Shown: piece by piece, positions 1-7,063 of the stretch
How positions within the stretch are numbered: position 1 is the stretch's first letter
How the letters are laid out: each line of letters starts with the position of its first letter
Assembly (NCBI GenBank): GCA_019686145.1
Contig: JADGHK010000002.1
Coordinates: 1 to 23,975, forward strand
Source: Bryobacteraceae bacterium
GTDB lineage: Bacteria > Acidobacteriota > Terriglobia > Bryobacterales > Bryobacteraceae
Reading direction: 5' to 3'
DNA: 23,975 bases
Notes under the pieces: generated by a model
Database searches by the model: none
Seen by the model: only the letters and a program-made list of their open reading frames with translations
Told to the model about the DNA's origin: nothing
Translations under genes and position numbers: made by a program

Positions 1-231
1 GAAGAGCATCGACCCTGGCCTTCTCCCGTTCACAAGTTGCTCCGAGAGAGCGGATACGCTGTGTTCCGTCTTTCCCGCACTCTCACGCGGCTTCTGTTAG
101 TGGTTCCGGACGGCGGAAGCGGCTCGGATCAAGATCCGATCGGAGTTTTGCCGAACTATCTCGCGACCGCCGATGCGAAACGTGCCCGCCAGCTCCTGGA
201 GCAGCGAGGGTGGAGAGTCTTAGGAGCCTGA
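1..231 (+). CDS. C-terminal fragment, possible FkbM-family methyltransferase
   Basis: The frame is open from the first base of the window to the TGA at 229-231, so this is the 3' end (about 76 codons) of a gene that begins outside. The visible part reads as an alpha/beta tail: a segment resembling 'LLRESGYAVFRL', a short loop rich in Gly/Ser/Asp, then PNYLATAD and a basic, Leu-rich end. The combination of a GY-x-[VI]-FRL strand and a later NYLA motif resembles the C-terminus of FkbM-type SAM-dependent methyltransferases, which O-methylate sugars or secondary metabolites. That assignment rests on pattern memory of the family only, since no SAM-binding motif lies inside the window. A TTG at 37 is an internal codon and need not be a start. 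The gene runs convergently into the molybdopterin oxidoreductase gene and overlaps it by 12 bp. Confidence 0.45.
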   Translation, partial: EEHRPWPSPVHKLLRESGYAVFRLSRTLTRLLLVVPDGGSGSDQDPIGVLPNYLATADAKRARQLLEQRGWRVLGA

Positions 232-2460
232 GGACTTCCGCAGACGAATGACGACCGACTTTGAAGCGGGCGTGTTGCTGCGCTCGGCGACGCTTCCGAG
301 GGGCACGAGCACGTTGGCTTCCGGGAAGTATGTCGCGGTGCACTGCCGCGGTATCGGGTAGGGAAGCACGCGGAAGCGAGGCGCGACACGCTCCTCTCCC
401 TGAAACACGCTTACGAGATTAACCTCCTCACCTGCGGTCAGGTTGAGCTGGCGCATGTCCTCTTCGTTCATCAGAATGACCCGGCGGCTGCCGAAAACCC
501 CGCGGTAGCGGTCGTTGTCGGTGTAGATCGTTGTATTGAACTGGTCGTGGCTGCGGATGGTCATCATGAGCAGTTCGCCGGATTGCAGATCGTGCCGCGG
601 GATCGGATGGGGCAGGAAATTGGCCTTTCCGGTGGCGGTCAGGAACCGGCGATCGCGGGCGGCATTCGGCAGGAGAAAACTCCCGCGCTCCTCGATCCGC
701 TTGTTAAAGTCCTCAAATCCCGGAACGACTCTGGCGATGTGGTCACGAATCCTGCCGTAGCAGGCGGTGTAGGAGGTCCAGTCGACGCCGAGCGTTGCCG
801 CGGCGATGCCGGCGATAATCGCGATCTCGCTTCGCAAGTACTCGGAGGCGGGGCGGAGCACTCCCTGCGACCGGCTGATGACGCCCATCGAGTTCTCCAC
901 GGTTACAAACTGCAGTCCGGTCGCCTGCACGTCGCGTTCGGTTCTCCCGAGGCACGGGAGGATCAGCGCCTGACGCCCGGTGACGACGTGGCTCCGGTTG
1001 AGTTTCGTTGATACGTGTACAGTCAGGCGGCACTGGCGGAGCGCCGCCGCAGTTCGCTCCGTATCCGGGGAGGCAGAGAGGAAGTTACCCCCAAGCGCCA
1101 TAAACACACGCGCCTCGCCGGAAAGCATTGCCTGGATGGATCGCACGGTGTCGAAGCCGTGTTGGCGCGGCGGCTCGAAGCCGAACTCCTCGCCGAGCCT
1201 GTCCAAAAACGAGTCCGGCATGCGCTCCCAGATGCCCATCGTACGATCGCCCTGTACGTTGCTGTGGCCGCGAACCGGGCACACTCCCGCGCCCGGCCGC
1301 CCGATATTCCCGCGAAGCAGGAGCAGGTTCACAATCTCTTGAATGTTGGCGACCGCGTTGCGATGCTGCGTCAGGCCCATCGCCCAGCAGCAAATCGTCC
1401 GCTGGGAGCGCATGGCGACCTCGGCCGCCTTACGGATGAGCGGGCGCTCGATGCCGCTCTGCTGCACGATGTCCGCCCAGTCACAGCGCCGGACATCCTC
1501 CGCGAAGGCGCTGAAGCCGTGTGTGTACTGCTCAATGAACTCCTTATCCAGGACAGTGCCCGGGCGCCGGTCCTCTTCCTCGAGCATCTCCTTCATGATT
1601 CCTTTCAGGAGCGCGACGTCACCATTGATGCGAACAGGAAGATAGAGCGTGGTCAATGGCGTGCCGCCGCCGAGGAGATTCGTGATCTCCTGCGGGTGGC
1701 GGAACCGCATGAGGCCGGCCTCGGGAAGGGGATTGATGCTCACGATCTCGCAGCCGCGTCTGGCCGCAGCCTGCAGCGTCGCAAGCATGCGCGGGTGATT
1801 GGTTCCCGGGTTCTGCCCAATCACAAAGATAGCGTCGGCAAGGGCAAAATCGTCCAGAGTGACTGTGCCCTTTCCCACTCCAATGGATTGACGGAGGGCT
1901 TCGCCGCTCGACTCATGACACAGGTTGGAGCAGTCCGGGAGATTGTTCGTGCCGAACATGCGGACGAAAAGCTGATAGAGGAACGCGGCTTCGTTGCTGG
2001 TTCTTCCTGATGTGTAGAAGATGGCCTGATCGGGCGAATCCAGCTGGCGCAATTCGGAGGCGATGAGGGCAAACGCATCTTCCCATTCGATGGGTTCGTA
2101 GTGGCTGGCTCCATCACGGAGAACCATCGGATGGACGAGGCGGCCTTGCCCGTTGAGCCAGCGATCCTCCTGGCTCTCGAGTTCCTTTACGCTCCAGCGC
2201 GCAAAGAATTCGGGCCCGGCCTGGCGGATCGTCGCTTCATCAGCGACTGCTTTTGCCCCGTTCTCGCAGAACTCAATGGCTGCCCGGCCCTCTTCCGGTT
2301 CGGGCCACGCACAGCCCGGGCAATCAAATCCCGCCTTCTGGTTCACGGCGCGAAGGGTTTCGAGGCTTCGCGCAACACCCATCTGTTTCCAGCTCGTTTC
2401 AATTGTTTTCACGATGGCCGGCACACCGGCTGCTGCCTTGGCTGGCGGCTTCTGCTTCAT
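220..2460 (-). CDS. FdhF/YdeP-type molybdopterin oxidoreductase (formate dehydrogenase alpha-like)
   Basis: This 746-residue protein belongs to the molybdopterin-guanine-dinucleotide oxidoreductase superfamily, in the subgroup of E. coli YdeP. The subgroup signature is visible: FDCPGCAWPEP (Cys47, Cys50) and FCENGAKAV (Cys65) near the N-terminus, instead of the four-cysteine FeS motif of classical FdhF. SNLCHESSG places Cys181 where FdhF has its Mo-binding selenocysteine or cysteine. Further cofactor motifs such as GQNPGTNHPR and PVRGHSNVQGDRTMG are intact, and the C-terminal molydop-binding domain is present, so the length is normal. The ATG overlaps the fdhD stop by 4 bp, with AGGAGG 4 nt upstream, so the two are translationally coupled. 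FdhD dependence supports a formate dehydrogenase-like role. The true substrate of the YdeP branch is not firmly established, and no NADH- or quinone-linked partner subunit is encoded nearby, so the electron acceptor is unknown. Confidence 0.9.
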   Translation of the reverse strand: MKQKPPAKAAAGVPAIVKTIETSWKQMGVARSLETLRAVNQKAGFDCPGCAWPEPEEGRAAIEFCENGAKAVADEATIRQAGPEFFARWSVKELESQEDRWLNGQGRLVHPMVLRDGASHYEPIEWEDAFALIASELRQLDSPDQAIFYTSGRTSNEAAFLYQLFVRMFGTNNLPDCSNLCHESSGEALRQSIGVGKGTVTLDDFALADAIFVIGQNPGTNHPRMLATLQAAARRGCEIVSINPLPEAGLMRFRHPQEITNLLGGGTPLTTLYLPVRINGDVALLKGIMKEMLEEEDRRPGTVLDKEFIEQYTHGFSAFAEDVRRCDWADIVQQSGIERPLIRKAAEVAMRSQRTICCWAMGLTQHRNAVANIQEIVNLLLLRGNIGRPGAGVCPVRGHSNVQGDRTMGIWERMPDSFLDRLGEEFGFEPPRQHGFDTVRSIQAMLSGEARVFMALGGNFLSASPDTERTAAALRQCRLTVHVSTKLNRSHVVTGRQALILPCLGRTERDVQATGLQFVTVENSMGVISRSQGVLRPASEYLRSEIAIIAGIAAATLGVDWTSYTACYGRIRDHIARVVPGFEDFNKRIEERGSFLLPNAARDRRFLTATGKANFLPHPIPRHDLQSGELLMMTIRSHDQFNTTIYTDNDRYRGVFGSRRVILMNEEDMRQLNLTAGEEVNLVSVFQGEERVAPRFRVLPYPIPRQCTATYFPEANVLVPLGSVAERSNTPASKSVVIRLRKSSGS

Positions 2461-3290
2461 TGTGCCTCCTTGATCCTGGGAGCTCCAGAGTAGACGTTAA
2501 ACCGGCCGTCGCGGACGAACGCGGCGAGCGTGAGCCCGGACTCGGCGGCGAGATCGACGGCCAGGCTCGAGGGGGCGCCGACTGCTGCCATGATCGGTAC
2601 CCCGGCAGCCACCGCCTTCTGAACCAGCTCGAAGCTTGCCCGCCCGCTGACCAGCAGTAAACGGCGGCTGAGAGGGAGAGCCGCCTTGAGAAACTGCGCC
2701 CCGATCAGCTTATCGAGGGCGTTATGCCGGCCCACGTCCTCCTGCAAGTCGATCAGATTGCCCGCATCGTCGAAGAGCGCGGACGCGTGAAGTCCTCCGG
2801 TGGAATGAAAGACCGCCTGCGAGCGCAACAAAACCTCAGGCAGCGAGTGGATCACCGCGGCAGAGACAACGGGCCCTTCCTCAGGCAACGCGCACACTCT
2901 CCGGTGCACGGCTTCAATCGATGTCTTGCCGCACACACCGCAGGCCGACGACGTGAAAAAGTTCCGCTCCAGACGGGGCAAATCCACTGTCACGTCCTGC
3001 GCCAGTTCGACGCGAACCGAATTCCTGCCTCGCAAGATCGTGCTGATCTGCGATGGATGCTGGAGAATCCCTTCCGTGAACAGGAAGCCGGCAGCAAGTT
3101 CATCGTCACGCCCCGGAGTCCGCATGGTGAGAGAAACGGTGCGAAGGTGGCGCGTGCCGGCTGTGTAACCAATTTGAATTTCGAGGGGCTCCTCTACTGC
3201 GACGACATCTGGCTCGCGAATTGGATCCCGGCCCCGGAAAATGCGGTGCACATGGACTTCCCGGCACTCTGGCTGCAGGCTCCCGGTCAT
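2457..3290 (-). CDS. fdhD: FdhD, sulfurtransferase for formate dehydrogenase maturation
   Basis: FdhD passes sulfur from a cysteine desulfurase to the molybdenum cofactor of formate dehydrogenases and is needed for their activity. The protein shows the family's catalytic SACGVCGK motif (two Cys near residues 117 and 120), the early VEEPLEIQ block, the LAAGFLFTEGIL block, the GGLHASALFD strand and the EDVGRHNALDKLIG motif, ending in SGRASFELVQK. A full-length family member is about 270-280 residues, as here. An ATG at 3290 directly follows a GTG at 3293; I chose the ATG, and the difference is one residue. The stop overlaps the ATG of the molybdopterin oxidoreductase, so this chaperone is made just ahead of its likely client. 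The gene is divergent from the formaldehyde dehydrogenase gene, with about 70 bp between them. Confidence 0.95.
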   Translation of the reverse strand: MTGSLQPECREVHVHRIFRGRDPIREPDVVAVEEPLEIQIGYTAGTRHLRTVSLTMRTPGRDDELAAGFLFTEGILQHPSQISTILRGRNSVRVELAQDVTVDLPRLERNFFTSSACGVCGKTSIEAVHRRVCALPEEGPVVSAAVIHSLPEVLLRSQAVFHSTGGLHASALFDDAGNLIDLQEDVGRHNALDKLIGAQFLKAALPLSRRLLLVSGRASFELVQKAVAAGVPIMAAVGAPSSLAVDLAAESGLTLAAFVRDGRFNVYSGAPRIKEAQ

Positions 3291-3295
3291 CACTC

Positions 3296-3340
3296 AGACG
3301 CTATCACAAACTTGACGGCGCGAGCGTCTTGTGATGATAT
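3296..3340 (+). promoter_or_regulatory. candidate promoter/operator between fdhD and fdhA
   Basis: The short divergent spacer holds TTGACG (3312-3317) and, 17 bp further, TGATAT (3335-3340), a moderate -35/-10 pair reading toward the formaldehyde dehydrogenase gene. Inverted 7-mers ATCACAA (3303-3309) and TTGTGAT (3329-3335) flank the -35 hexamer. A second inverted pair, AGACGC (3296-3301) and GCGTCT (3324-3329), interlocks with them. The layout would suit a regulator serving both operons. This is sequence pattern only; the hexamers match consensus weakly. Confidence 0.35.
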
Positions 3341-3361
3341 CGTCCGGCGAGGAGGGTATAG

Positions 3362-4558
3362 ATGCCAACCAATCGAGGTGTTGTTTACGTCGGACCAGGT
3401 AAAGTCGAGGTGCAGTCGATTGACTTCCCCAAGCTGGCCCTGGGGTCTCGGAAGTGTGACCACGGCGTAATCCTCAAAGTCATTACGACCAATATCTGCG
3501 GGAGCGACCAGCACATGGTGCGGGGACGGACTACAGCTCCGCCTGGATTGGTTCTTGGCCACGAGATCACCGGTGAGGTGATCGAAGCCGGACGGGACGT
3601 TGAATTTATTAAAGTCGGCGATATCGTTTCGGTTCCTTTTAACATCGCATGCGGCCGCTGCCGCAACTGCAAAGAGGGCAAGACCGGTATCTGCCTGAAC
3701 GTAAATCCGGCCCGGCCGGGCGCCGCCTACGGCTATGTGGATATGGGCGGCTGGGTCGGCGGACAGGCCGAATACGTCATGTGTCCGTACGCCGACTTCA
3801 ACCTGCTCAAGTTGCCCGAACGCGAGAAGACAATGCCGAAGATACGGGATCTTACTCTCCTGTCGGACATCTTCCCCACCGGGTATCACGGCGCCGTTAC
3901 GGCCGGTGTCACAACCGGTTCAATCGTCTACATCGCGGGCGCCGGACCTGTCGGCTTAGCGTGCGCAGCCTCCTGCCACCTGCTCGGTGCAGCCGTTGTC
4001 ATCGTAGGCGACATGATCCCCGAGCGTCTGGAACAGGCTCGCAGCTTCGGGTGTGAAACCGTCGATCTGCGCAAGTCGGCAACGCTTGCCGAGCAGATTG
4101 AGCAGATCGTCGGCAAGCCGGAAGTGGATTGCGGAATCGACTGCGTTGGCTTTGAAGCTCACGGGCATGGGAGGGAAGCCACACAGGAACGGCCGGCTAC
4201 AGTCCTCAACTCGCTCATGGAAGTAACGCGGGCTGGAGGCGGCATCGGCATTCCCGGACTCTACGTCACCGACGACCCGGGCGCCGCTGACGAGAACGCT
4301 AAGAAAGGGATGCTGGGGATACGGATCGGTCTTGGATGGGCCAAGTCACACACGTTTGCAACCGGCCAGTGCCCCGTGATGAAGTATCACCGGCAGCTCA
4401 TGCAGGCGATTCTCTATGACAAGGTGCAGATCGCCAAAGCCGTCAATGTAACGGTAATCAGCCTGGACGAGGCGCCGAAGGGCTACGCGGAGTTTGACAA
4501 GGGCGCTGCGAAGAAGTTCGTCATCGACCCCAACAACATACTCGCGAAGGCTGCCTAG
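3362..4558 (+). CDS. fdhA: Glutathione-independent formaldehyde dehydrogenase
   Basis: This zinc-dependent medium-chain dehydrogenase of 398 residues resembles Pseudomonas putida formaldehyde dehydrogenase, which oxidises free formaldehyde to formate with tightly bound NAD. The ligand pattern is complete: catalytic zinc at Cys46, His67 and Asp169, and structural zinc at Cys97, Cys100, Cys103 and Cys111. The nucleotide-binding GAGPVG lies at residues 193-198. Diagnostic blocks TNICGSDQHMVRGRTT, LGHEITGEVIE, PTGYHGAVTAGV and LGWAKSH are all present. The ATG has GGAGG 6 nt upstream (3351-3355). The neighbouring fdhD and formate dehydrogenase-like genes could act on the formate product, so a formaldehyde detoxification role is likely. 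A formaldehyde dismutase role is an alternative, because the two activities share this family. Confidence 0.95.
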   Translation: MPTNRGVVYVGPGKVEVQSIDFPKLALGSRKCDHGVILKVITTNICGSDQHMVRGRTTAPPGLVLGHEITGEVIEAGRDVEFIKVGDIVSVPFNIACGRCRNCKEGKTGICLNVNPARPGAAYGYVDMGGWVGGQAEYVMCPYADFNLLKLPEREKTMPKIRDLTLLSDIFPTGYHGAVTAGVTTGSIVYIAGAGPVGLACAASCHLLGAAVVIVGDMIPERLEQARSFGCETVDLRKSATLAEQIEQIVGKPEVDCGIDCVGFEAHGHGREATQERPATVLNSLMEVTRAGGGIGIPGLYVTDDPGAADENAKKGMLGIRIGLGWAKSHTFATGQCPVMKYHRQLMQAILYDKVQIAKAVNVTVISLDEAPKGYAEFDKGAAKKFVIDPNNILAKAA

Positions 4559-4570
4559 AAGTATCAAATA

Positions 4571-4607
4571 CGGGACGGCTCGCTGGTGGGGGCCGTCCCG
4601 CTTTCCT
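4571..4607 (+). terminator. Hairpin terminator after formaldehyde dehydrogenase
   Basis: A perfect 9-bp stem, CGGGACGGC (4571-4579) with GCCGTCCCG (4592-4600), encloses a 12-nt loop and is followed by CTTTCCT. It lies between two convergent genes, 12 bp after the fdhA stop and 25 bp beyond the HEAT gene stop, so it may serve both directions. The U-tract is short on both strands. Confidence 0.7.
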
Positions 4608-4624
4608 CAAAGCCGCCGTATCTC

Positions 4625-5518
4625 TTACCCTGCAGCCATACGCTTCCACGCGTTCTGCGCAGTGATGCGCACGGTTCGATTCTCACTCTTCATTTTGGGC
4701 AGGATCGCCGCTGCGGCTTCGGCGGTTCCCAGCTTCGCCATCCCGATAATTGCCGCACACTGCCAGTGCTCCTCCGGCCTCTCCAAGGCGGTCTTATAGA
4801 TGCGCATGGCTTCCGCCGTGTTCCCTTCCGCCGCCTGCGCATCTGCGTAACGGAGCATGCTGTCCATCTGCTCAATCCTCTGCCACTCGGACAGCGACTT
4901 CGGATCCGGAAGCCTCGGGTTCGACGGCGCTTTCTTGCCGATGCGCCCGAATGCCTTCACACCGGCGACGGCGAGTTCCTTGTTCGGAGACCTCATCGCC
5001 TCCAGGCTCAAGCTGACCCCTTCCTCCGCGCGCCGATGCCCCAGAGCAGCCAGAATCCGCGGCTTGAAGTCCTCCCTGGCGTCTTTGTAAGCCGCAGCCA
5101 GCGCCTTGATGGAGGCGCTCCCGGGGATCCGCTCCAGGCAATAGGCTACCTCTTCGCTGAGTTCCGGATCATGGATCCACCGGCTGATGGCTGGCACTGC
5201 CTCTTCGCCCGCAATGTTGGCGAGCAGGCGCAGCGCGTGAACGCGCACCGTACGCTCGTAGGCAGGGCCGGCGAGTTCGAGCAGATTCTTCACAATTTCG
5301 GCACGGTTCTTTGAGTTGGGGTCCTTGCCGACGGAATGCACCATCGTGGCGAGAGCCTCGCGAGCCGCCTTCGCCACTCCCGGATTGCTCGAGGCGGCCA
5401 GCTTGCCGAGCTGTGGAATCACGGAAGGGGAGGCGCTGCCAGCGGCGCGCCAGGCCGAGAAACGCTCCTGTGCACTCTCGCTCTGAATCGCCTTCAAGAA
5501 CGTCTGATCATCCGGCAT
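4625..5518 (-). CDS. HEAT-repeat protein
   Basis: This 297-residue soluble alpha-helical solenoid has no signal peptide. HEAT-like helix pairs recur through the protein, for example near residues 31-60 (VIPQLGKLAASSNPGVAKAA), 86-112, 118-145, 150-195 and 252-292. The stretch around 222-246 (YADAQAAEGNTAEAMRIYK) looks more like a TPR hairpin. Such scaffolds bind other proteins, and no catalytic motif is visible. The gene starts 9 bp after the Gfo/Idh/MocA gene, and its Shine-Dalgarno GGAG overlaps that gene's TAG stop (TAGGAG), so the two are one operon. The Gfo/Idh/MocA product carries a Tat signal, whereas this protein appears cytoplasmic. Its partner and function are unknown to me. Confidence 0.8.
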   Translation of the reverse strand: MPDDQTFLKAIQSESAQERFSAWRAAGSASPSVIPQLGKLAASSNPGVAKAAREALATMVHSVGKDPNSKNRAEIVKNLLELAGPAYERTVRVHALRLLANIAGEEAVPAISRWIHDPELSEEVAYCLERIPGSASIKALAAAYKDAREDFKPRILAALGHRRAEEGVSLSLEAMRSPNKELAVAGVKAFGRIGKKAPSNPRLPDPKSLSEWQRIEQMDSMLRYADAQAAEGNTAEAMRIYKTALERPEEHWQCAAIIGMAKLGTAEAAAAILPKMKSENRTVRITAQNAWKRMAAG

Positions 5519-5527
5519 CGTTCGCTC

Positions 5528-6877
5528 CTACAGGTGCCAGGCGCCGCGGCCCGGCCGGCTCAGGAGGCGGTTCGCCTCATCGTCATTCTTTACCCGCTCG
5601 TTTACGGGATCCCATTCCAGCTTCCGCTGCAAGACGAAGGAGAGGTTGCCGAGAATGCATAGCGATGCGACGCGGTGCGCTGCTTCGATGTGCATGATCG
5701 GCTTGTTGCGGGTGCGGATGCAATCCTCAAAGTCTTCGCTATGTCCGGGGCTGCGATACACCTTCCCGCAGTCGCACTGCGCAGCAAAGTCCTTGGCCTT
5801 CTGCTCGGTGGCGGTGCCCGCGCCGTCACCCAACGTGACGGTCAGCGTGCCGTGCTCGCCGTGATAAATCGCGCCGTATCGCGCCTCGATCTCTTTGGAG
5901 GGAGTGCCGGGTTGCGCCCAGACGAGCGTCCAATCCGGATTCTTGAACTCGTAGGTCACTTCCATCGTCACGGCTGAGTCGTACATGCCATCCGGAGGCG
6001 GATCGCCCTTCGCCTCCACGCTGACGGGACCCGTGTGGTCGGCGTCCATGATCCAGTTTGCGATGCTCATGACGTGCGCGCCGCGATCGCGAATCTGGCC
6101 TCCGCCGAAATCGATCAGCCAGCGGAAGGAGCCGTGCGTGTGCTTCGAGTTGTAGGGAATCCATCGGGCCGGACCCACCCACATCTCGTAGTCAAGCCCC
6201 GGAGGAGGATTGGAATCGGGCGTCCAGTCTCCTTGAGGGCTCGCATAGTGCCAGCACGTTACTTTACTCACCTTTCCGAGCCTGCCGGCGCGGATGTAGT
6301 TGGCAGCCTGCCACGCCGCCAGTTGGGAGCGCCCCTGCGACCCTACCTGGACCACGCGGCCATAGCGCTCGGCGGCATTGACCATCGCGCGGCCTTCCTC
6401 AATGGTGTTGCAGGCCGGCTTTTCGACATAGACGTCCTTGCCGGCCTGACATGCCATGATTGTTTGAAGCGCGTGCCAGTGATCCGGCGTTGCGATGTAG
6501 ACGGCGTCGACGTCCTTGTCCTCGAGCAGCCTTCGAAAATCCTTATACAATCTGGGGCGCCCGCCGACCCGGGAGGCGGCCTCGTCGAGCCTCGATGAGT
6601 CGACGTCGCAAAGAGCAATGGACCGGGCCGGGCGCATGATCCTCGTGCCGTCCCCGCCCAGATTGGATGGCGCAGGTATCTGCTTTCCGAGGTTGGCTTC
6701 CGGCCGCAGGAAGAGCTTCCCGCGTCCTCCGATGCCAATGTGGCCAAAGTTGATGATGTCGCTCGGCGGCGGCTGCCCCTGAAGACCGAGCGCCCTGGCC
6801 GGAACGATATCGAACAGGAAAACACCGCTGGCAGCGGCCCCTGCTTGCTTGAAAAAGCTCCGTCTGGTGCCTTTCAT
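5528..6877 (-). CDS. Tat-exported Gfo/Idh/MocA-family oxidoreductase
   Basis: The start chosen is the ATG at 6877, with AGGAGG 4 nt upstream, giving 449 residues. The frame stays open for 33 more codons upstream, but those lack a signal and run into the intergenic region. From this ATG the protein opens with a twin-arginine signal, RRSFFKQAG (residues 5-13), followed by a hydrophobic stretch to about residue 30. A Rossmann region follows (FGHIGIGGRG), then ALCDVD, YIATPDHWH and the family EKP motif (152-154). A C-terminal Gfo/Idh/MocA domain contains DFGGGQIRDRGAHVM. Exported members with bound NAD(P) are numerous in Acidobacteria and Planctomycetes, and they are thought to act on sugars or cyclitols. 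The substrate cannot be read from the sequence. The gene is in an operon with the HEAT-repeat gene. Confidence 0.9.
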   Translation of the reverse strand: MKGTRRSFFKQAGAAASGVFLFDIVPARALGLQGQPPPSDIINFGHIGIGGRGKLFLRPEANLGKQIPAPSNLGGDGTRIMRPARSIALCDVDSSRLDEAASRVGGRPRLYKDFRRLLEDKDVDAVYIATPDHWHALQTIMACQAGKDVYVEKPACNTIEEGRAMVNAAERYGRVVQVGSQGRSQLAAWQAANYIRAGRLGKVSKVTCWHYASPQGDWTPDSNPPPGLDYEMWVGPARWIPYNSKHTHGSFRWLIDFGGGQIRDRGAHVMSIANWIMDADHTGPVSVEAKGDPPPDGMYDSAVTMEVTYEFKNPDWTLVWAQPGTPSKEIEARYGAIYHGEHGTLTVTLGDGAGTATEQKAKDFAAQCDCGKVYRSPGHSEDFEDCIRTRNKPIMHIEAAHRVASLCILGNLSFVLQRKLEWDPVNERVKNDDEANRLLSRPGRGAWHL

Positions 6878-6913
6878 CGAACCTCCTTGGGGCTGACCAC
6901 CGACAGCATACTT

Positions 6914-6937
6914 GAAAACCGCTTTCGAGAAAACCGC
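6914..6937. repeat. Direct repeat GAAAACCGC x2, candidate operator
   Basis: Two exact copies of GAAAACCGC (6914-6922 and 6929-6937) are separated by TTTCGA, a 15-bp period. They sit 37 bp upstream of the Tat-protein start, in the 186-bp divergent region shared with the UDP-sugar dehydrogenase. The position would suit a regulator binding site, but no regulator can be named. Confidence 0.4.
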
Positions 6938-6998
6938 GATTGTGGCCCCTCTCCGGCAGGAATGGTCGGGCCCCATGGTAATCTAGTGGCGCGCAGGT

Positions 6999-7045
6999 TC
7001 CCTGCCCGCTTGGGTGACAGGTGTACGCAGGGAGCCCCTTTGGGG
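6999..7045 (+). other. Inverted repeats in leader of UDP-sugar dehydrogenase
   Basis: TCCCTGC (6999-7005) and GCAGGGA (7027-7033) can pair across a 21-nt loop. A compact CCCC-TTT-GGGG hairpin (7035-7045) follows, 9 nt before the Shine-Dalgarno GGAGG at 7055-7059. This may be a structured leader. I recognise no riboswitch class in it. Confidence 0.3.
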
Positions 7046-7063
7046 TAGTTTTCTGGAGGTCTT

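Noticed and set aside
1015..2010. Long plus-strand ORF opposite the molybdopterin oxidoreductase
   Set aside because: Its translation is an Arg/Ala/His-rich antisense shadow with no family motif, and the opposite frame is a clearly conserved enzyme.
220..2460. Missing FeS cysteine motif as a sign of gene damage
   Set aside because: The CPGC...C pattern is the usual form in the YdeP subgroup, so nothing is lost.
6878..6976. 33-codon N-terminal extension of the Gfo/Idh/MocA protein
   Set aside because: A strong Shine-Dalgarno and a Tat signal begin exactly at the internal ATG 6877, so the extension is upstream non-coding sequence.
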